A program made the position numbers and the translations under genes. From contig NZ_JABFAU010000016.1 of NCBI RefSeq assembly GCF_017168335.1, positions 139,084 through 203,083 of the forward strand: a stretch of 64,000 nt of DNA, in the 5' to 3' direction. The first letter of the stretch is position 1. Every line of letters starts with the position of its first letter. Under the pieces are notes generated by a model, which saw only the letters and a program-made list of their open reading frames with translations, was not told the origin of the DNA and made no database searches. The DNA comes from Rhodococcus sp. KRD162 (GTDB taxonomy: Bacteria > Actinomycetota > Actinomycetes > Mycobacteriales > Mycobacteriaceae). This document shows, piece after piece, positions 42,310 to 51,085 of the stretch.

Positions 42310-45195
42310 TCACCAGCCCGTGGTGAGGACGCGATCGAGGCAGTCGACGAAGTAGTCGACCGAGTCCTGCGAAATGCACAGCGGCGGCTTGATCTTCAGT
42401 ACGTTCTGGAAGTCGCCGGTCGGCTGCATGACCACACCCAGCTCGAGCAGGCGGTTGCAGATGGCGGCCGTCTCCTCGGTCGCGGGCTCGATGGTGGCCC
42501 GATCCCGGACGAACTCGAGCCCGAGATAGAAGCCGGACCCGTGGACAGCACCGACGATCGGATGTCGTTCGGCGAGCTCGAGCAGGCGTGATCTGAGGTG
42601 CCCGCCGACTGTTCTTGCATTTTCCTGCAGTCCCTCGTGCTCGATGACGTCGAGGACGGCGAGGCCGATGGCCGAGGACACCGGTGAGCCGCCGGTCGAC
42701 GAGAAGAAGTAGCCACCTGTGCGGTACCGGTCGGCGATATCCCGTCGCGTGATGACGACGCCGATCGGCTGCCCGCTGCCCACGGATTTCGCGACGGCCA
42801 CGACATCGGGAACTGCCTTCTGCTGTTCGAAGCCCCAGAACCATTCACCCAGTCGGCCGTACCCGACCTGCACCTCGTCGGAGATCGCGATGCCGCCGTG
42901 CCTGCGCACTGCGGCGTACACCTGCTGGAGGTAGCCGTCGGGTAGCGCGACGCCGCCGGCATTGCCGAAGTAGGACTCGCAGATGAAGCCGGCCGGAAGT
43001 GTTCCTGCAGCCGCGAGGTCGTCGATGAACTGCACTGCCTCTGGGGCGTACCGGCCGGCATCCGATCCGCGGTGGACCCCGCGATAGCCATTCGCCGCAG
43101 CTACGGTGTGCACCCAATGGGGTCGTGTGGCAAGGGCATTGGGGTTGTCTGCAATCGAGGTCGAGACGGCGTCGCTGGCGAAGGTCCAGCCGTGATACGC
43201 CTCCCTCATCGCCACCATGTCCGTGCGTCCGGTCGCGGCCATCGCAATGCGGATGGCCAGATCGGTTGCCTCCGAACCGGAGTTGACGAAGAACACCGTA
43301 TCGAGTTCCTCGGGCAGTGTTGCCGTGATCCGTTCCGCGAAGTCGGAGATCGCGCGGTAGTGGAAGCGTGAGTTGGTATTGAGCAGTCGCATCTGCCTGG
43401 CTGCGGCGTCGACCACTCTGGGATGGGCATGCCCGACCGAGCTGACATTGTTGACCATGTCGAGATAGACCCGACCGTCGGTGTCGGCCAGGAACTCGCG
43501 CCAACCACGCTCGATGCGTGGCGGGTGGGCGTAGTAGTGCTCCTGTACCTCGGCCAGCACTCGGTCGCGGCGTTCGAGGGTGTCGTCGTCGGTATCGTCT
43601 GCCGTCGGAGCAAGCCCGATCACCGGTGCCGGATCACCAGCCAGGATGTGCCAGCCTTCGGCGTACGGCCGGCCGAGCAACGGTGGAACAGCGCCGGAAT
43701 CGGCACGGGTGAACTGGATCTCGACAGCAGAGCGGGCGGGGAGTACCGGGCGTTCGGAATCCCAGCCGATTGGGCCGGTGATGTGGACGACCCCCGCGTC
43801 CACCGAGATGGTGATGCCATCGTCGACATAGGCGATCTGCGCGCTCGCAGGGACGTCCAAGGCGGTGTCGTGGGCGAGCCACACGGTCAGGGCGGTGGGT
43901 ACGGTGGCAGGTGATGCGGGGGTGCGGAAGGGTGCTCCGGTCAACCGCGCGGACCAGGCGGGTGCGACTGCTGCGGATGCTCCGCTGTTCAGTGCCGCCA
44001 GCGCAGCATCGTCGAGCGCGTCCGGGCGTAGCCACTGTCCTTCGTCGTTGAGTTCGGACACGGTTCCGGCGTCGAGGACCACGGCCTCGGCCACGCCTGC
44101 GAGCAGGGGAGCGTCGTTCCAGATCGGTCGTGGTCGGGGCGCGAAACCCAGTGCCCGACGGATGGTTTCGGTCATCACCGCCAACGGGACCGAGGCTGCC
44201 TGTTCGAGAATCTTGAATTCACGCTTGAGCGCAGCATCTGCGTACGAGTTCCCGGCGTCGAGTCGAACCTGCTGGCGGCCACTGAGTACCAGAACCACGC
44301 CGCGCAGGGCAACCAACGGCCAGAGCGCTTCCACCTCGTCTTCGCTGAGCGGACGAGCCGAGTGGAATGCCCGGATGGCAGGGAGGGCGTCGACCGGGGT
44401 GGCGCCGTCGTGGTGGAGCAGCGAGGACACCGTGACCGCGATTTCTCCGACGGCCCAGGACTCGGCGACATCACCGAAGTCGATGACGGCGTCCGGCAGG
44501 GCCCCGGGTGTCGCGGGGGCGATGACGTTGTCGTCGGTGATGTCGAAATGGCCGATCTGAACGGGCAGTGTCGACGAGACCGAGTGCAACTGTCGGCATG
44601 CCGATTCGGTGACGTCCGCGGCGAATCGGCTGACCTCGGCGTCAGGTTCATCGGGCAGAAGTGTCGCGATGACGCGCTCGGCGTGACGTAGGTTCCATTG
44701 CAGGACACGGCTCGACGCGGGGTGAGCGATATCGGCGAGAGCGAGGCTGACCTGCGCGGCGAGTTCGCCCATCCGCTCCACCGTGGCCGGGGACAGGTAG
44801 TTCGATCCCATCAGGGTCGACCCGGTCATGAATTGAATGATTCGGCCGTGGATAGGTCCCTGCGAGGTCTGCCACCATGCCGACATCGGGCCCCGGGGTC
44901 CCTCGACCACCTGCGGGGTACGCAGTCCCGGCCGGTGTTCGGCGACGGTCGAGGCGGCGAGGTCCTGTAGCTCGATCTCCGCTTCGCTGAAGACGGGATT
45001 GCTGAGCTTGAGAACACCTATCGGAGTGGAGTTCTCGTCGTGGACCACAAAGTTCTGGTCCTGTTGACTTCCCAGTTCGACGACGGTGGCCGGCAGGCCG
45101 AACGTCTCGAGAAGCAGTCGCTGCACCTCGTCGATCTCGAGGGTGGGCGTCGGGAGTTCGGGGCAATCGAAGAAGTCGAAAACGGTGTCGGACAT
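42310..45195 (-). CDS. Fused APH-type kinase and class-III PLP aminotransferase (putative phospho-lyase)
   Basis: 961 residues. Residues 1-330 are an aminoglycoside-phosphotransferase-fold kinase with the catalytic loop QIGHFDITDDNVIA and the metal site VIDFGDVAESW. Residues 330-530 are a linker region. Residues 530-961 are a class-III aminotransferase: NNVSSVGHAHPRVVDA, FVNSGSEATDLAIRIA, ISDEVQVGYGRLG and AVAKSVGSGQPIGVV with the PLP Lys. Animal relatives pair a hydroxylysine kinase with phospho-lyases of phosphohydroxylysine and phosphoethanolamine, and bacterial fusions are known. A phosphorylate-then-eliminate route for an amino alcohol is likely. Start 45195 has GGAG upstream. Confidence 0.85.
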   Translation of the reverse strand: MSDTVFDFFDCPELPTPTLEIDEVQRLLLETFGLPATVVELGSQQDQNFVVHDENSTPIGVLKLSNPVFSEAEIELQDLAASTVAEHRPGLRTPQVVEGPRGPMSAWWQTSQGPIHGRIIQFMTGSTLMGSNYLSPATVERMGELAAQVSLALADIAHPASSRVLQWNLRHAERVIATLLPDEPDAEVSRFAADVTESACRQLHSVSSTLPVQIGHFDITDDNVIAPATPGALPDAVIDFGDVAESWAVGEIAVTVSSLLHHDGATPVDALPAIRAFHSARPLSEDEVEALWPLVALRGVVLVLSGRQQVRLDAGNSYADAALKREFKILEQAASVPLAVMTETIRRALGFAPRPRPIWNDAPLLAGVAEAVVLDAGTVSELNDEGQWLRPDALDDAALAALNSGASAAVAPAWSARLTGAPFRTPASPATVPTALTVWLAHDTALDVPASAQIAYVDDGITISVDAGVVHITGPIGWDSERPVLPARSAVEIQFTRADSGAVPPLLGRPYAEGWHILAGDPAPVIGLAPTADDTDDDTLERRDRVLAEVQEHYYAHPPRIERGWREFLADTDGRVYLDMVNNVSSVGHAHPRVVDAAARQMRLLNTNSRFHYRAISDFAERITATLPEELDTVFFVNSGSEATDLAIRIAMAATGRTDMVAMREAYHGWTFASDAVSTSIADNPNALATRPHWVHTVAAANGYRGVHRGSDAGRYAPEAVQFIDDLAAAGTLPAGFICESYFGNAGGVALPDGYLQQVYAAVRRHGGIAISDEVQVGYGRLGEWFWGFEQQKAVPDVVAVAKSVGSGQPIGVVITRRDIADRYRTGGYFFSSTGGSPVSSAIGLAVLDVIEHEGLQENARTVGGHLRSRLLELAERHPIVGAVHGSGFYLGLEFVRDRATIEPATEETAAICNRLLELGVVMQPTGDFQNVLKIKPPLCISQDSVDYFVDCLDRVLTTGW

Positions 45196-45320
45196 GGGTG
45201 TTTCTCCGTTCGTCGTCGGACACACTGACGCTTCCGACCATGATGTGCGTGAGGTTGCTGTTCGGGTGGTGACAGAATTTCGGTGCGGACGGAACTTCGG
45301 TACGGACGGATTCCGGTATG

Positions 45321-45932
45321 TCAGGGGCTGCCGAGGCGGTGCCGAAATCCGGTCAGCAAGGCCGTGAGCCCCGCCTCGAAGGCGGCGTCGGCGGGGTGCG
45401 CACCGCTCTCGCTTGCCTCCACCGCGGCCGACAGTGCAGGGTGCAGCTGCGGATCGGGTGCGTTGATGTTGCCCCCGCTCGCCAAGTCGAGTGCGGATCC
45501 CAGGACGAAGCTGTCGAACGCGACGATGATCGGCAAGATCTCCGGCCACGGAAAGCCTGCGGAGTGGAGTCCGTCCGCGATGCGGTCGTACTCCGCCAGC
45601 GACTCCTTGTCGCGGATGAGCGCAGTTGCGAATAGTCGAATGGATCCGGCGTGACGTGCGAAAGCGGCACGATACGACCAGGCCAACTTGCGCAGGGCCT
45701 CGTCCCACGGGACCTGCCCGAATGCCGAGTTGTCGATCGCCCGAGCGATCCGCGCTCGCATGAGATCGACGACCTCGTCGCGACCGGCAACATGGTGATA
45801 CAGCGAGGACGGGTGTACGCCCAGCTTCGCGGCGAGCTGGGTGACGGTGAAATCGCCTGTGGCGTCGGATATCCGGAGGGCCTCTTCGACGATGCGATCG
45901 ACGTCGAGTAACGCTGTTCGTGGTCTTGCCAC
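45321..45932 (-). CDS. TetR-family regulator
   Basis: 203 residues. The helix-turn-helix is FTVTQLAAKLGVHPSSLYHHV near residues 28-48, followed by a TetR_C-type ligand domain (RHAGSIRLFATALI). It is divergent from an amino-acid permease and upstream of the kinase-aminotransferase gene in the same direction. A perfect 19-bp palindrome in the divergent gap is its likely operator. Confidence 0.88.
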   Translation of the reverse strand: MARPRTALLDVDRIVEEALRISDATGDFTVTQLAAKLGVHPSSLYHHVAGRDEVVDLMRARIARAIDNSAFGQVPWDEALRKLAWSYRAAFARHAGSIRLFATALIRDKESLAEYDRIADGLHSAGFPWPEILPIIVAFDSFVLGSALDLASGGNINAPDPQLHPALSAAVEASESGAHPADAAFEAGLTALLTGFRHRLGSP

Positions 45933-45992
45933 ATTCCACCAATTTCTCTCTACGACTATCCAAGTTGGTCTCTGTGGTCTACATTACAGCAA

Positions 45993-46011
45993 AACCAAAA
46001 CAGTTTTGGTT
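45993..46011. promoter_or_regulatory. Perfect 19-bp palindrome, candidate TetR operator
   Basis: AACCAAAACAGTTTTGGTT is an exact inverted repeat with nine-base arms around one A. It lies 19 bases before the permease ATG and 60 bases from the TetR start, so bound repressor would block the permease transcript. A smaller CCAAGTTGG palindrome occurs about 35 bases away. Confidence 0.75.
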
Positions 46012-46030
46012 AATCGGACGGGAGCCCGCC

Positions 46031-47506
46031 ATGACAACCCCCCATCAATCAGGGCAGCCGAGTGCCCTCGATCGCGCCAGTCTCCACTCGCGCGACATCG
46101 TGTTCTTCGTCGTCGCCGCGGCGGCACCACTCACCGTCATGGTGGCGGTGGCCCCGATCGCCCTGCTCGTCGGTGGGGTCGGCGCTCCTGCCGGCTACCT
46201 GGCCGCAGGCCTGATCAACATGGTCTTCGCCATCGGATTCACCAAGATGGCGAAGCATGTGCACAACAACGGTGCGTTCTACTCCTACATCCGCAAAGGC
46301 CTGGGCAAAGTGGCCGGTCTCGGCAGCGCCATGGTCGCCGTGGTGTGCTACAGCCTGCTTCAACTGAGCATCTACGGACTGTTCGGTGCCGTGACCGAAG
46401 CAACGGTGAAGGACTTCCTCGGTATCGACCTCCCCTGGTGGTTGTGGGGGTTGGTCGCAGCGGCGATCGTCGCTGTTCTCGGCTACCGGTCGGTTCGGAT
46501 CGGAGCCAAGGTTCTCGGAGTGCTGCTCGTGCTGGAGGTGCTCGTCCTGGTGGTGTTGGCTGTCGGCGTCATCGCGAAAGGCGGGGCAACCGGTCTCACC
46601 CTCGAGCCGTTCTATCCGGAGAACGTCTTCACCGGATCGATGGGTGCAGTGCTGGCCGTGTCCTTCGCTGCGTTCATCGGGTTCGAGGCGACAGCGCTGT
46701 TCCGAAACGAGGCCGTGCGGCCGGACCGGACGGTTCCCCGCGCAACCTACACGGCGGTGATCTTCCTGGCGATCTTCTACTCCTTCATCGTCTGGGTGGC
46801 GGTCATGGCGTTCGGTACCGGCAAGGCGGTCGAGACGGCCGCGGAGGATCCGGCCGAGTACTTCTTCACCGCGATGGACATCTACGTCGGAAGTGCCGCA
46901 ACCGATGCGATGCGGATACTCATCGTCTCGAGCGGTCTCGCTGCATTGTTGGCCCTGCACAACGCGATCACGCGCTACGGATACGCATTGGGCCGCGAAC
47001 GAATCGTTCCGGAACGACTGAGCTCGGTGCACAGCAAGCATTTGTCTCCGCACGTCGCCAGTGTCACGCAGACGGTGATCGCCGTTGTGGCCGTGCTGTG
47101 CTTCGCGATCTCCGGCGTCGAGCCGATTCTGCAGATGACCGCGTGGACTGCCAGTACCGGAACCGTGGGAATTCTTGCGCTGCAATGGCTGACCTCGCTG
47201 TCGATCGCGGTCTTCTTCCTCAAGGGCAGAGACGCCGTGCGAGATCGAGGTGCTGCGGCGGCGGGCATCGCCGCGTTCGTCCTGTTCGGTCTCGCCCTCT
47301 ACCTGGTGATCAGCAAGATCGAAATAGCCACCCTGACAGACAATCCCGTCGTCAACACCATCGCCATCGGTGGTCCCTTCCTGGTGTTCGTCTTCGGTGT
47401 CCTTCTCGCGCTGTGGATTCGCAACCGTCGCCCGGAGGTATACGAGGGATTGGGCAGCACCGATGTCGATTCCGAACTCGCCGCCGCCCCACAGCCCGTC
47501 GAGTAG
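46031..47506 (+). CDS. APC-family amino acid/amine permease
   Basis: 491 residues, 12 membrane helices. The first helices carry VFFVVAAAAPLTVMVAVAPIALLVGG and the APC signature follows (FAAFIGFEATALFRNEAVRPDRTVPRA). It imports an amino acid, amine or ethanolamine-like compound by cation symport. GGGAG precedes the ATG. It probably supplies the substrate for the divergent kinase-aminotransferase. Confidence 0.88.
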   Translation: MTTPHQSGQPSALDRASLHSRDIVFFVVAAAAPLTVMVAVAPIALLVGGVGAPAGYLAAGLINMVFAIGFTKMAKHVHNNGAFYSYIRKGLGKVAGLGSAMVAVVCYSLLQLSIYGLFGAVTEATVKDFLGIDLPWWLWGLVAAAIVAVLGYRSVRIGAKVLGVLLVLEVLVLVVLAVGVIAKGGATGLTLEPFYPENVFTGSMGAVLAVSFAAFIGFEATALFRNEAVRPDRTVPRATYTAVIFLAIFYSFIVWVAVMAFGTGKAVETAAEDPAEYFFTAMDIYVGSAATDAMRILIVSSGLAALLALHNAITRYGYALGRERIVPERLSSVHSKHLSPHVASVTQTVIAVVAVLCFAISGVEPILQMTAWTASTGTVGILALQWLTSLSIAVFFLKGRDAVRDRGAAAAGIAAFVLFGLALYLVISKIEIATLTDNPVVNTIAIGGPFLVFVFGVLLALWIRNRRPEVYEGLGSTDVDSELAAAPQPVE

Positions 47507-47570
47507 ACGCTCACGCAAGTCAGGGGGCCGATCCCACTTTCTCGGCCGATTACGCACAAGGAGTTTCACC

Positions 47571-49163
47571 ATGGCTGACGCCACCCTCGCCCTGATCAAC
47601 GGGCACGTACTCACTCAGGTGGACCACGCGCCCACCGCGGAGGCGGTAGCGGTCCGCGGGGACCGTGTCCTGGCCCTCGGCACGACCGCGGAGATCCTCG
47701 ACATCAGCGGCAGCGACACGAGAATCGTCGATCTCGCAGGCGGCACCCTGACCCCGGGTTGGGTGGACGCGCACACCCACGTCGTTCAAGGTGCGCTGAT
47801 GTCGCTCGGGGTGGACATGAACGGGTGTGAGACTCTCGACGACGTTCGCCGTGCGCTCGACGGGGCGACGCCGGTGGACGGTTGGATACGCGGATGGGGC
47901 CTCGATCACAACGTGTTCGAGGGCAAGGCACCGACGTTCGACGCGATCTCCGAGTCGATCACCGAGCCTGTCCTGATCCGGTTCTACGACGCCCATTCGT
48001 CACTGGCCAATCGGGCGGCGCTGGAGGCCGCCGGTGTGAGCGGCCGAGAAGTCTTCGAGCACGGCGTTGCCCGGGTGGTAGTCGACAGTGCCGGAAGACC
48101 CACCGGTCACCTCCTGGAGGAGGCGGCCATCCACCTGGTGGAAAGCGTGGCACCGGCACCGAACCCGGTCATGGCGAAGGCCTTGCTGCGCGAGGTGACC
48201 GAGAAGATGGCCTCGGTCGGGTTGACCGGAGTTCATGTGATGGACGACTTGCCGGGAACGGTCGAGATGATCCGGGCACTCGACGAGGACGAGTCGGGGT
48301 TGCGGTTCTGGGTGTACGGCTGGGTTCAGCCGGATCACCCCGCGGAGCGGGTGGACGAACTGGCAGCGTTGGTCGACGGTCCCGGCGGCGTGCGATGGCG
48401 ATACGCAGGTGCGAAGCTGTTCATGGACGGAACCGTCGAGGGCGGCACGGCATGGTTGTGTCATCCGGATGTATACGGCGAAAGCACCCACCCGTCGTGG
48501 ACCGATCCGGAACGCTACGCGAACGCCGTGCGTGAGCTCAGCTCTCGCGGAGTGACGACGGCAACCCATGCGATCGGCGATGCTGCTGTCCACCACTGTG
48601 TCCGGACGCTCGCCGCTCTGGGGGACGGGGTTCGGCACCGCCTCGAACACCTGGAGACGGTCTGCCCCGAGGACCTGATCTCGATTGCCGCTGCGGTCGA
48701 CATCGCCACCTCCATGCAACCGACGCACTGCACCAGGTACACCCGCGCCGACGAGGCCGACGACTGGTCGCGGCGCATGGGTCGTGATCGTATCGACCGC
48801 GCTTGGCCGGTAGCCGAGCTTCGGGATCTCGGTGTCACGGTGGCCCTCGGATCCGACTGGCCCGTAGCGGATTTCGACCCACGAATCGTGATGGCCGATG
48901 CCCAGCTGCGCCGCCCGGCCGATCGTCGGTCCGATCCGCCTCGCCAACCGCGGCAGGCGATTTCGGCACGGCAGGCCCTCGACGGGTACACCACCCACCC
49001 CGCCGCGGCCGCCGGTCTCACCGACGGCACCGGAACCATAGTCGTCGGTGGGCCCGCGGATTTCACGGCGATAGACGGTGACCTGTCCGGACCTGCCGAG
49101 CGGCTGCCGGAGCTACCGATCATCGCCACTGTCGTCGCAGGCGAAGTGGTGTACGAACGGTGA
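47571..49163 (+). CDS. YtcJ-like amidohydrolase
   Basis: 530 residues. The N-terminal beta sandwich starts LALINGHVLT. Metal motifs follow: TPGWVDAHTHV (HxH), a Lys/His region KLFMDGTVEGGTA, THAIGDAAVHH, RLEHLETV and ALGSDWPVADFDP (Asp). This is the metal-dependent amidohydrolase subgroup close to YtcJ and N-substituted formamide deformylase. AAGGAG precedes the ATG. It follows the permease by 64 bases and may be cotranscribed. Confidence 0.85.
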   Translation: MADATLALINGHVLTQVDHAPTAEAVAVRGDRVLALGTTAEILDISGSDTRIVDLAGGTLTPGWVDAHTHVVQGALMSLGVDMNGCETLDDVRRALDGATPVDGWIRGWGLDHNVFEGKAPTFDAISESITEPVLIRFYDAHSSLANRAALEAAGVSGREVFEHGVARVVVDSAGRPTGHLLEEAAIHLVESVAPAPNPVMAKALLREVTEKMASVGLTGVHVMDDLPGTVEMIRALDEDESGLRFWVYGWVQPDHPAERVDELAALVDGPGGVRWRYAGAKLFMDGTVEGGTAWLCHPDVYGESTHPSWTDPERYANAVRELSSRGVTTATHAIGDAAVHHCVRTLAALGDGVRHRLEHLETVCPEDLISIAAAVDIATSMQPTHCTRYTRADEADDWSRRMGRDRIDRAWPVAELRDLGVTVALGSDWPVADFDPRIVMADAQLRRPADRRSDPPRQPRQAISARQALDGYTTHPAAAAGLTDGTGTIVVGGPADFTAIDGDLSGPAERLPELPIIATVVAGEVVYER

Positions 49164-49636
49164 CGGTGGCTCCCGTCGATCTGCCGCAGCCGGAACTCGA
49201 GTTCGTCTTCGAGGTCAGAGTCAGCGTTGCCGACGAGTTGCGCATCGGTCGAAGTGCGGAGGAAGTGCTGCACTTCGTCGCGATCACAGGCGGTACGGTC
49301 GCGGGCCCGAGGCTGACGGGCGAGGTGCTTGCCCATGGTGGCGACTGGTTCGTCGAGCGCGGAGACACGGTTCAACTCGATGCCCGGTACGTGCTGCGCG
49401 CCGATGACGGATCATTGATCGACGTTCGGAATCGGGGCTACTATCGCGCCGATTCCAGTGTCGAATCTCGTTTGGATGCAGGTGAAGTGGTGGACGAGCG
49501 TGACTACTACTACCGCACGGCTCCGGTGTTCCAAACCGATTCGGAGCAGTTTCGATGGTTGGCCGACAATCAGTTCCTCGGGATGGCCCGCAACGAGGGC
49601 GGCCAGATCTGTATTCGGTTCTTCTGGTTGCGTTGA
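49160..49636 (+). CDS. DUF3237 family protein
   Basis: 158 residues. It shows the DUF3237 beta-barrel pattern: ELEFVFEVRVSV, then GPRLTGEVLAHGGDWFV, VQLDARYVLRADDGSLIDVRNRGYY and YYYRTAPVFQT. No catalytic role is established for the family; small-molecule binding is likely. The GTG start overlaps the amidohydrolase stop (GTGA), so the two products are coupled and perhaps act on one substrate. Confidence 0.85.
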   Translation: MTVAPVDLPQPELEFVFEVRVSVADELRIGRSAEEVLHFVAITGGTVAGPRLTGEVLAHGGDWFVERGDTVQLDARYVLRADDGSLIDVRNRGYYRADSSVESRLDAGEVVDERDYYYRTAPVFQTDSEQFRWLADNQFLGMARNEGGQICIRFFWLR

Positions 49637-49650
49637 TCGCAGGTTCCGGC

Positions 49651-50076
49651 TCAGCCGACGATGGCTTTCAAGGCCCGTCGTAGCGCCGAAACATCCTCGT
49701 TGCCGAGGGCAGCGAGGATGTCGGCGTTGCTCGACGCGAGCGCGCGCTGAGCGTCCACGCACGTCGCGCGCCCGGTCTCGGTGGCGTGGATTCGCTTGTG
49801 TCTGCGGTCCTCGGGGTCGACGCGCCGGGTGATCAGGCTGCGGGTTTCGAGTTCGTCGACCAGCGCGACGATCTGGCTGGGATCGAGACCCAGATTCTCG
49901 GCGATCTGTCGCTGTCCGAGTCCGCCCGAGTGCTCGCAGGCGAGTGCGAGTACCGAGTACGAGCGCACGCGCAGCTCGAACGGTACGAGGGCGGACTTGG
50001 CCGCGGCTGCCATTGCAGAGCCTGCGCGGCTGAGCAGAAACCCGATGTCGTCGGACAACGGTGCGATGTCGGTCAT
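49651..50076 (-). CDS. MarR-family regulator (CouR-like)
   Basis: 141 residues, winged helix: LACEHSGGLGQRQIAENLGLDPSQIVALVDELE, then ITRRVDPEDRRHKRIHATETG. It is divergent from an SDR/amidohydrolase/MaoC/acyl-CoA ligase operon. In R. jostii the p-hydroxycinnamate genes are controlled by a MarR protein, CouR, released by the acyl-CoA; the same logic may hold here. GAGGAG precedes the start at 50076. Confidence 0.87.
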   Translation of the reverse strand: MTDIAPLSDDIGFLLSRAGSAMAAAAKSALVPFELRVRSYSVLALACEHSGGLGQRQIAENLGLDPSQIVALVDELETRSLITRRVDPEDRRHKRIHATETGRATCVDAQRALASSNADILAALGNEDVSALRRALKAIVG

Positions 50077-50114
50077 GGTGCTCCTCGGATAGACGGCAAA
50101 GCCTATCAAAACTA

Positions 50115-50139
50115 AATCATTGACAATCTCAATCATTGA
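50115..50139. promoter_or_regulatory. Repeats, candidate MarR operator
   Basis: AATCATTGA occurs at 50115-50123 and again at 50131-50139. The second copy is part of AATCATTGATGATT, whose six-base ends are inverted repeats. They lie in the AT-rich gap between the MarR gene and the divergent operon. Confidence 0.5.
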
Positions 50140-50176
50140 TGATTCTCTGGCACTACACCACGAGAAGGAGACGGCT

Positions 50177-51085
50177 ATGAAGCTCGACAACAAGGTGGCA
50201 GTGGTCACCGGCAGTGGCCAGGGCCTCGGTCTGGCCTACGCACAGGACCTCGCTCGCCACGGCGCGGCCGTCGTGATCAACGATGTGAATCACACGATCG
50301 CCGATGCAGCCGTCTCCTCCATCGTCGAGGCCGGCGGCACAGCAGTGGCCGTCGTGGCACCGGTCGGCAGCACCGAGACCGCCCAGAAATTGGTTGCCGG
50401 CGCGCTCGAAGCATTCGGTCGCCTCGACATCATGGTCACCAACGCCGGGATTCTGCGCGACAAAGTGCTGTGGAAGATGACCGACGAGGACTTCGACACC
50501 GTCGTGAACGTCCATCTGCGTGGCACCTTCACCTGTGCCCGCGAGGCGGCTGTTCAGTTCCGCGCGCAGGGCGATGGCGGTCGGATCGTCTGTATCGGCT
50601 CGCCCGCGGGCCAGCGCGGAAACTTCGGCCAGACCAACTATTCCGGTGCCAAAGCAGGCATCGTCGGCATGGTGCGCACCTGGGCCATGGAACTCGAGCG
50701 CGCAGGCATCACCGTGAACGCGGTGTGCCCGGTCGCTGCGACCGCGATGACCGAGAGCGTCCCGTTCCTGCAGCCCTACATCGAAGCGATGCGCAACGGA
50801 GAACCGCTGCCGCCGTTCGCACGTCGCGAACTCGGATTCGGCACGCCGGCCGATGCCGCAGGAATCGTGTCGTTCCTCGCCAGCGATGCGGCCGCGGAGG
50901 TCACCGGGCAGGCGTTCGCCATCGGCGGCGACCGACTGGCGCTGTGGACCCATCCGGACATGATCGCCACCGGTTACCGCGACGGCGGCTGGTCGGCCGA
51001 GAGCATCGCTCAGGCCTGGGGTTCCACGTTTTCCGACAGCCTCGAGTCGGTCGGCGAGAACCTGCCGGTGGAGCCGGCACGATGA
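50177..51085 (+). CDS. SDR-family dehydrogenase (hydroxyacyl-CoA dehydrogenase-like)
   Basis: 302 residues. It has VTGSGQGLGLAYAQDLARHG, TNAGILRDKVLWKMTDEDF, and the catalytic Ser/Tyr/Lys in IGSPAGQRGNFGQTNYSGAK. The segment after Asn-Ala-Gly is typical of the dehydrogenase part of multifunctional beta-oxidation enzymes. Such a step would oxidise a 3-hydroxyacyl-CoA. AAGGAG precedes the ATG and its stop overlaps the next gene by four bases. Confidence 0.88.
   Translation: MKLDNKVAVVTGSGQGLGLAYAQDLARHGAAVVINDVNHTIADAAVSSIVEAGGTAVAVVAPVGSTETAQKLVAGALEAFGRLDIMVTNAGILRDKVLWKMTDEDFDTVVNVHLRGTFTCAREAAVQFRAQGDGGRIVCIGSPAGQRGNFGQTNYSGAKAGIVGMVRTWAMELERAGITVNAVCPVAATAMTESVPFLQPYIEAMRNGEPLPPFARRELGFGTPADAAGIVSFLASDAAAEVTGQAFAIGGDRLALWTHPDMIATGYRDGGWSAESIAQAWGSTFSDSLESVGENLPVEPAR

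Noticed and set aside
45196-45963. 256-codon N-terminal extension of the kinase-aminotransferase gene
   Set aside because: It runs antisense-frame through the TetR gene, is Arg-rich, and a good ribosome site precedes the ATG at 45195.
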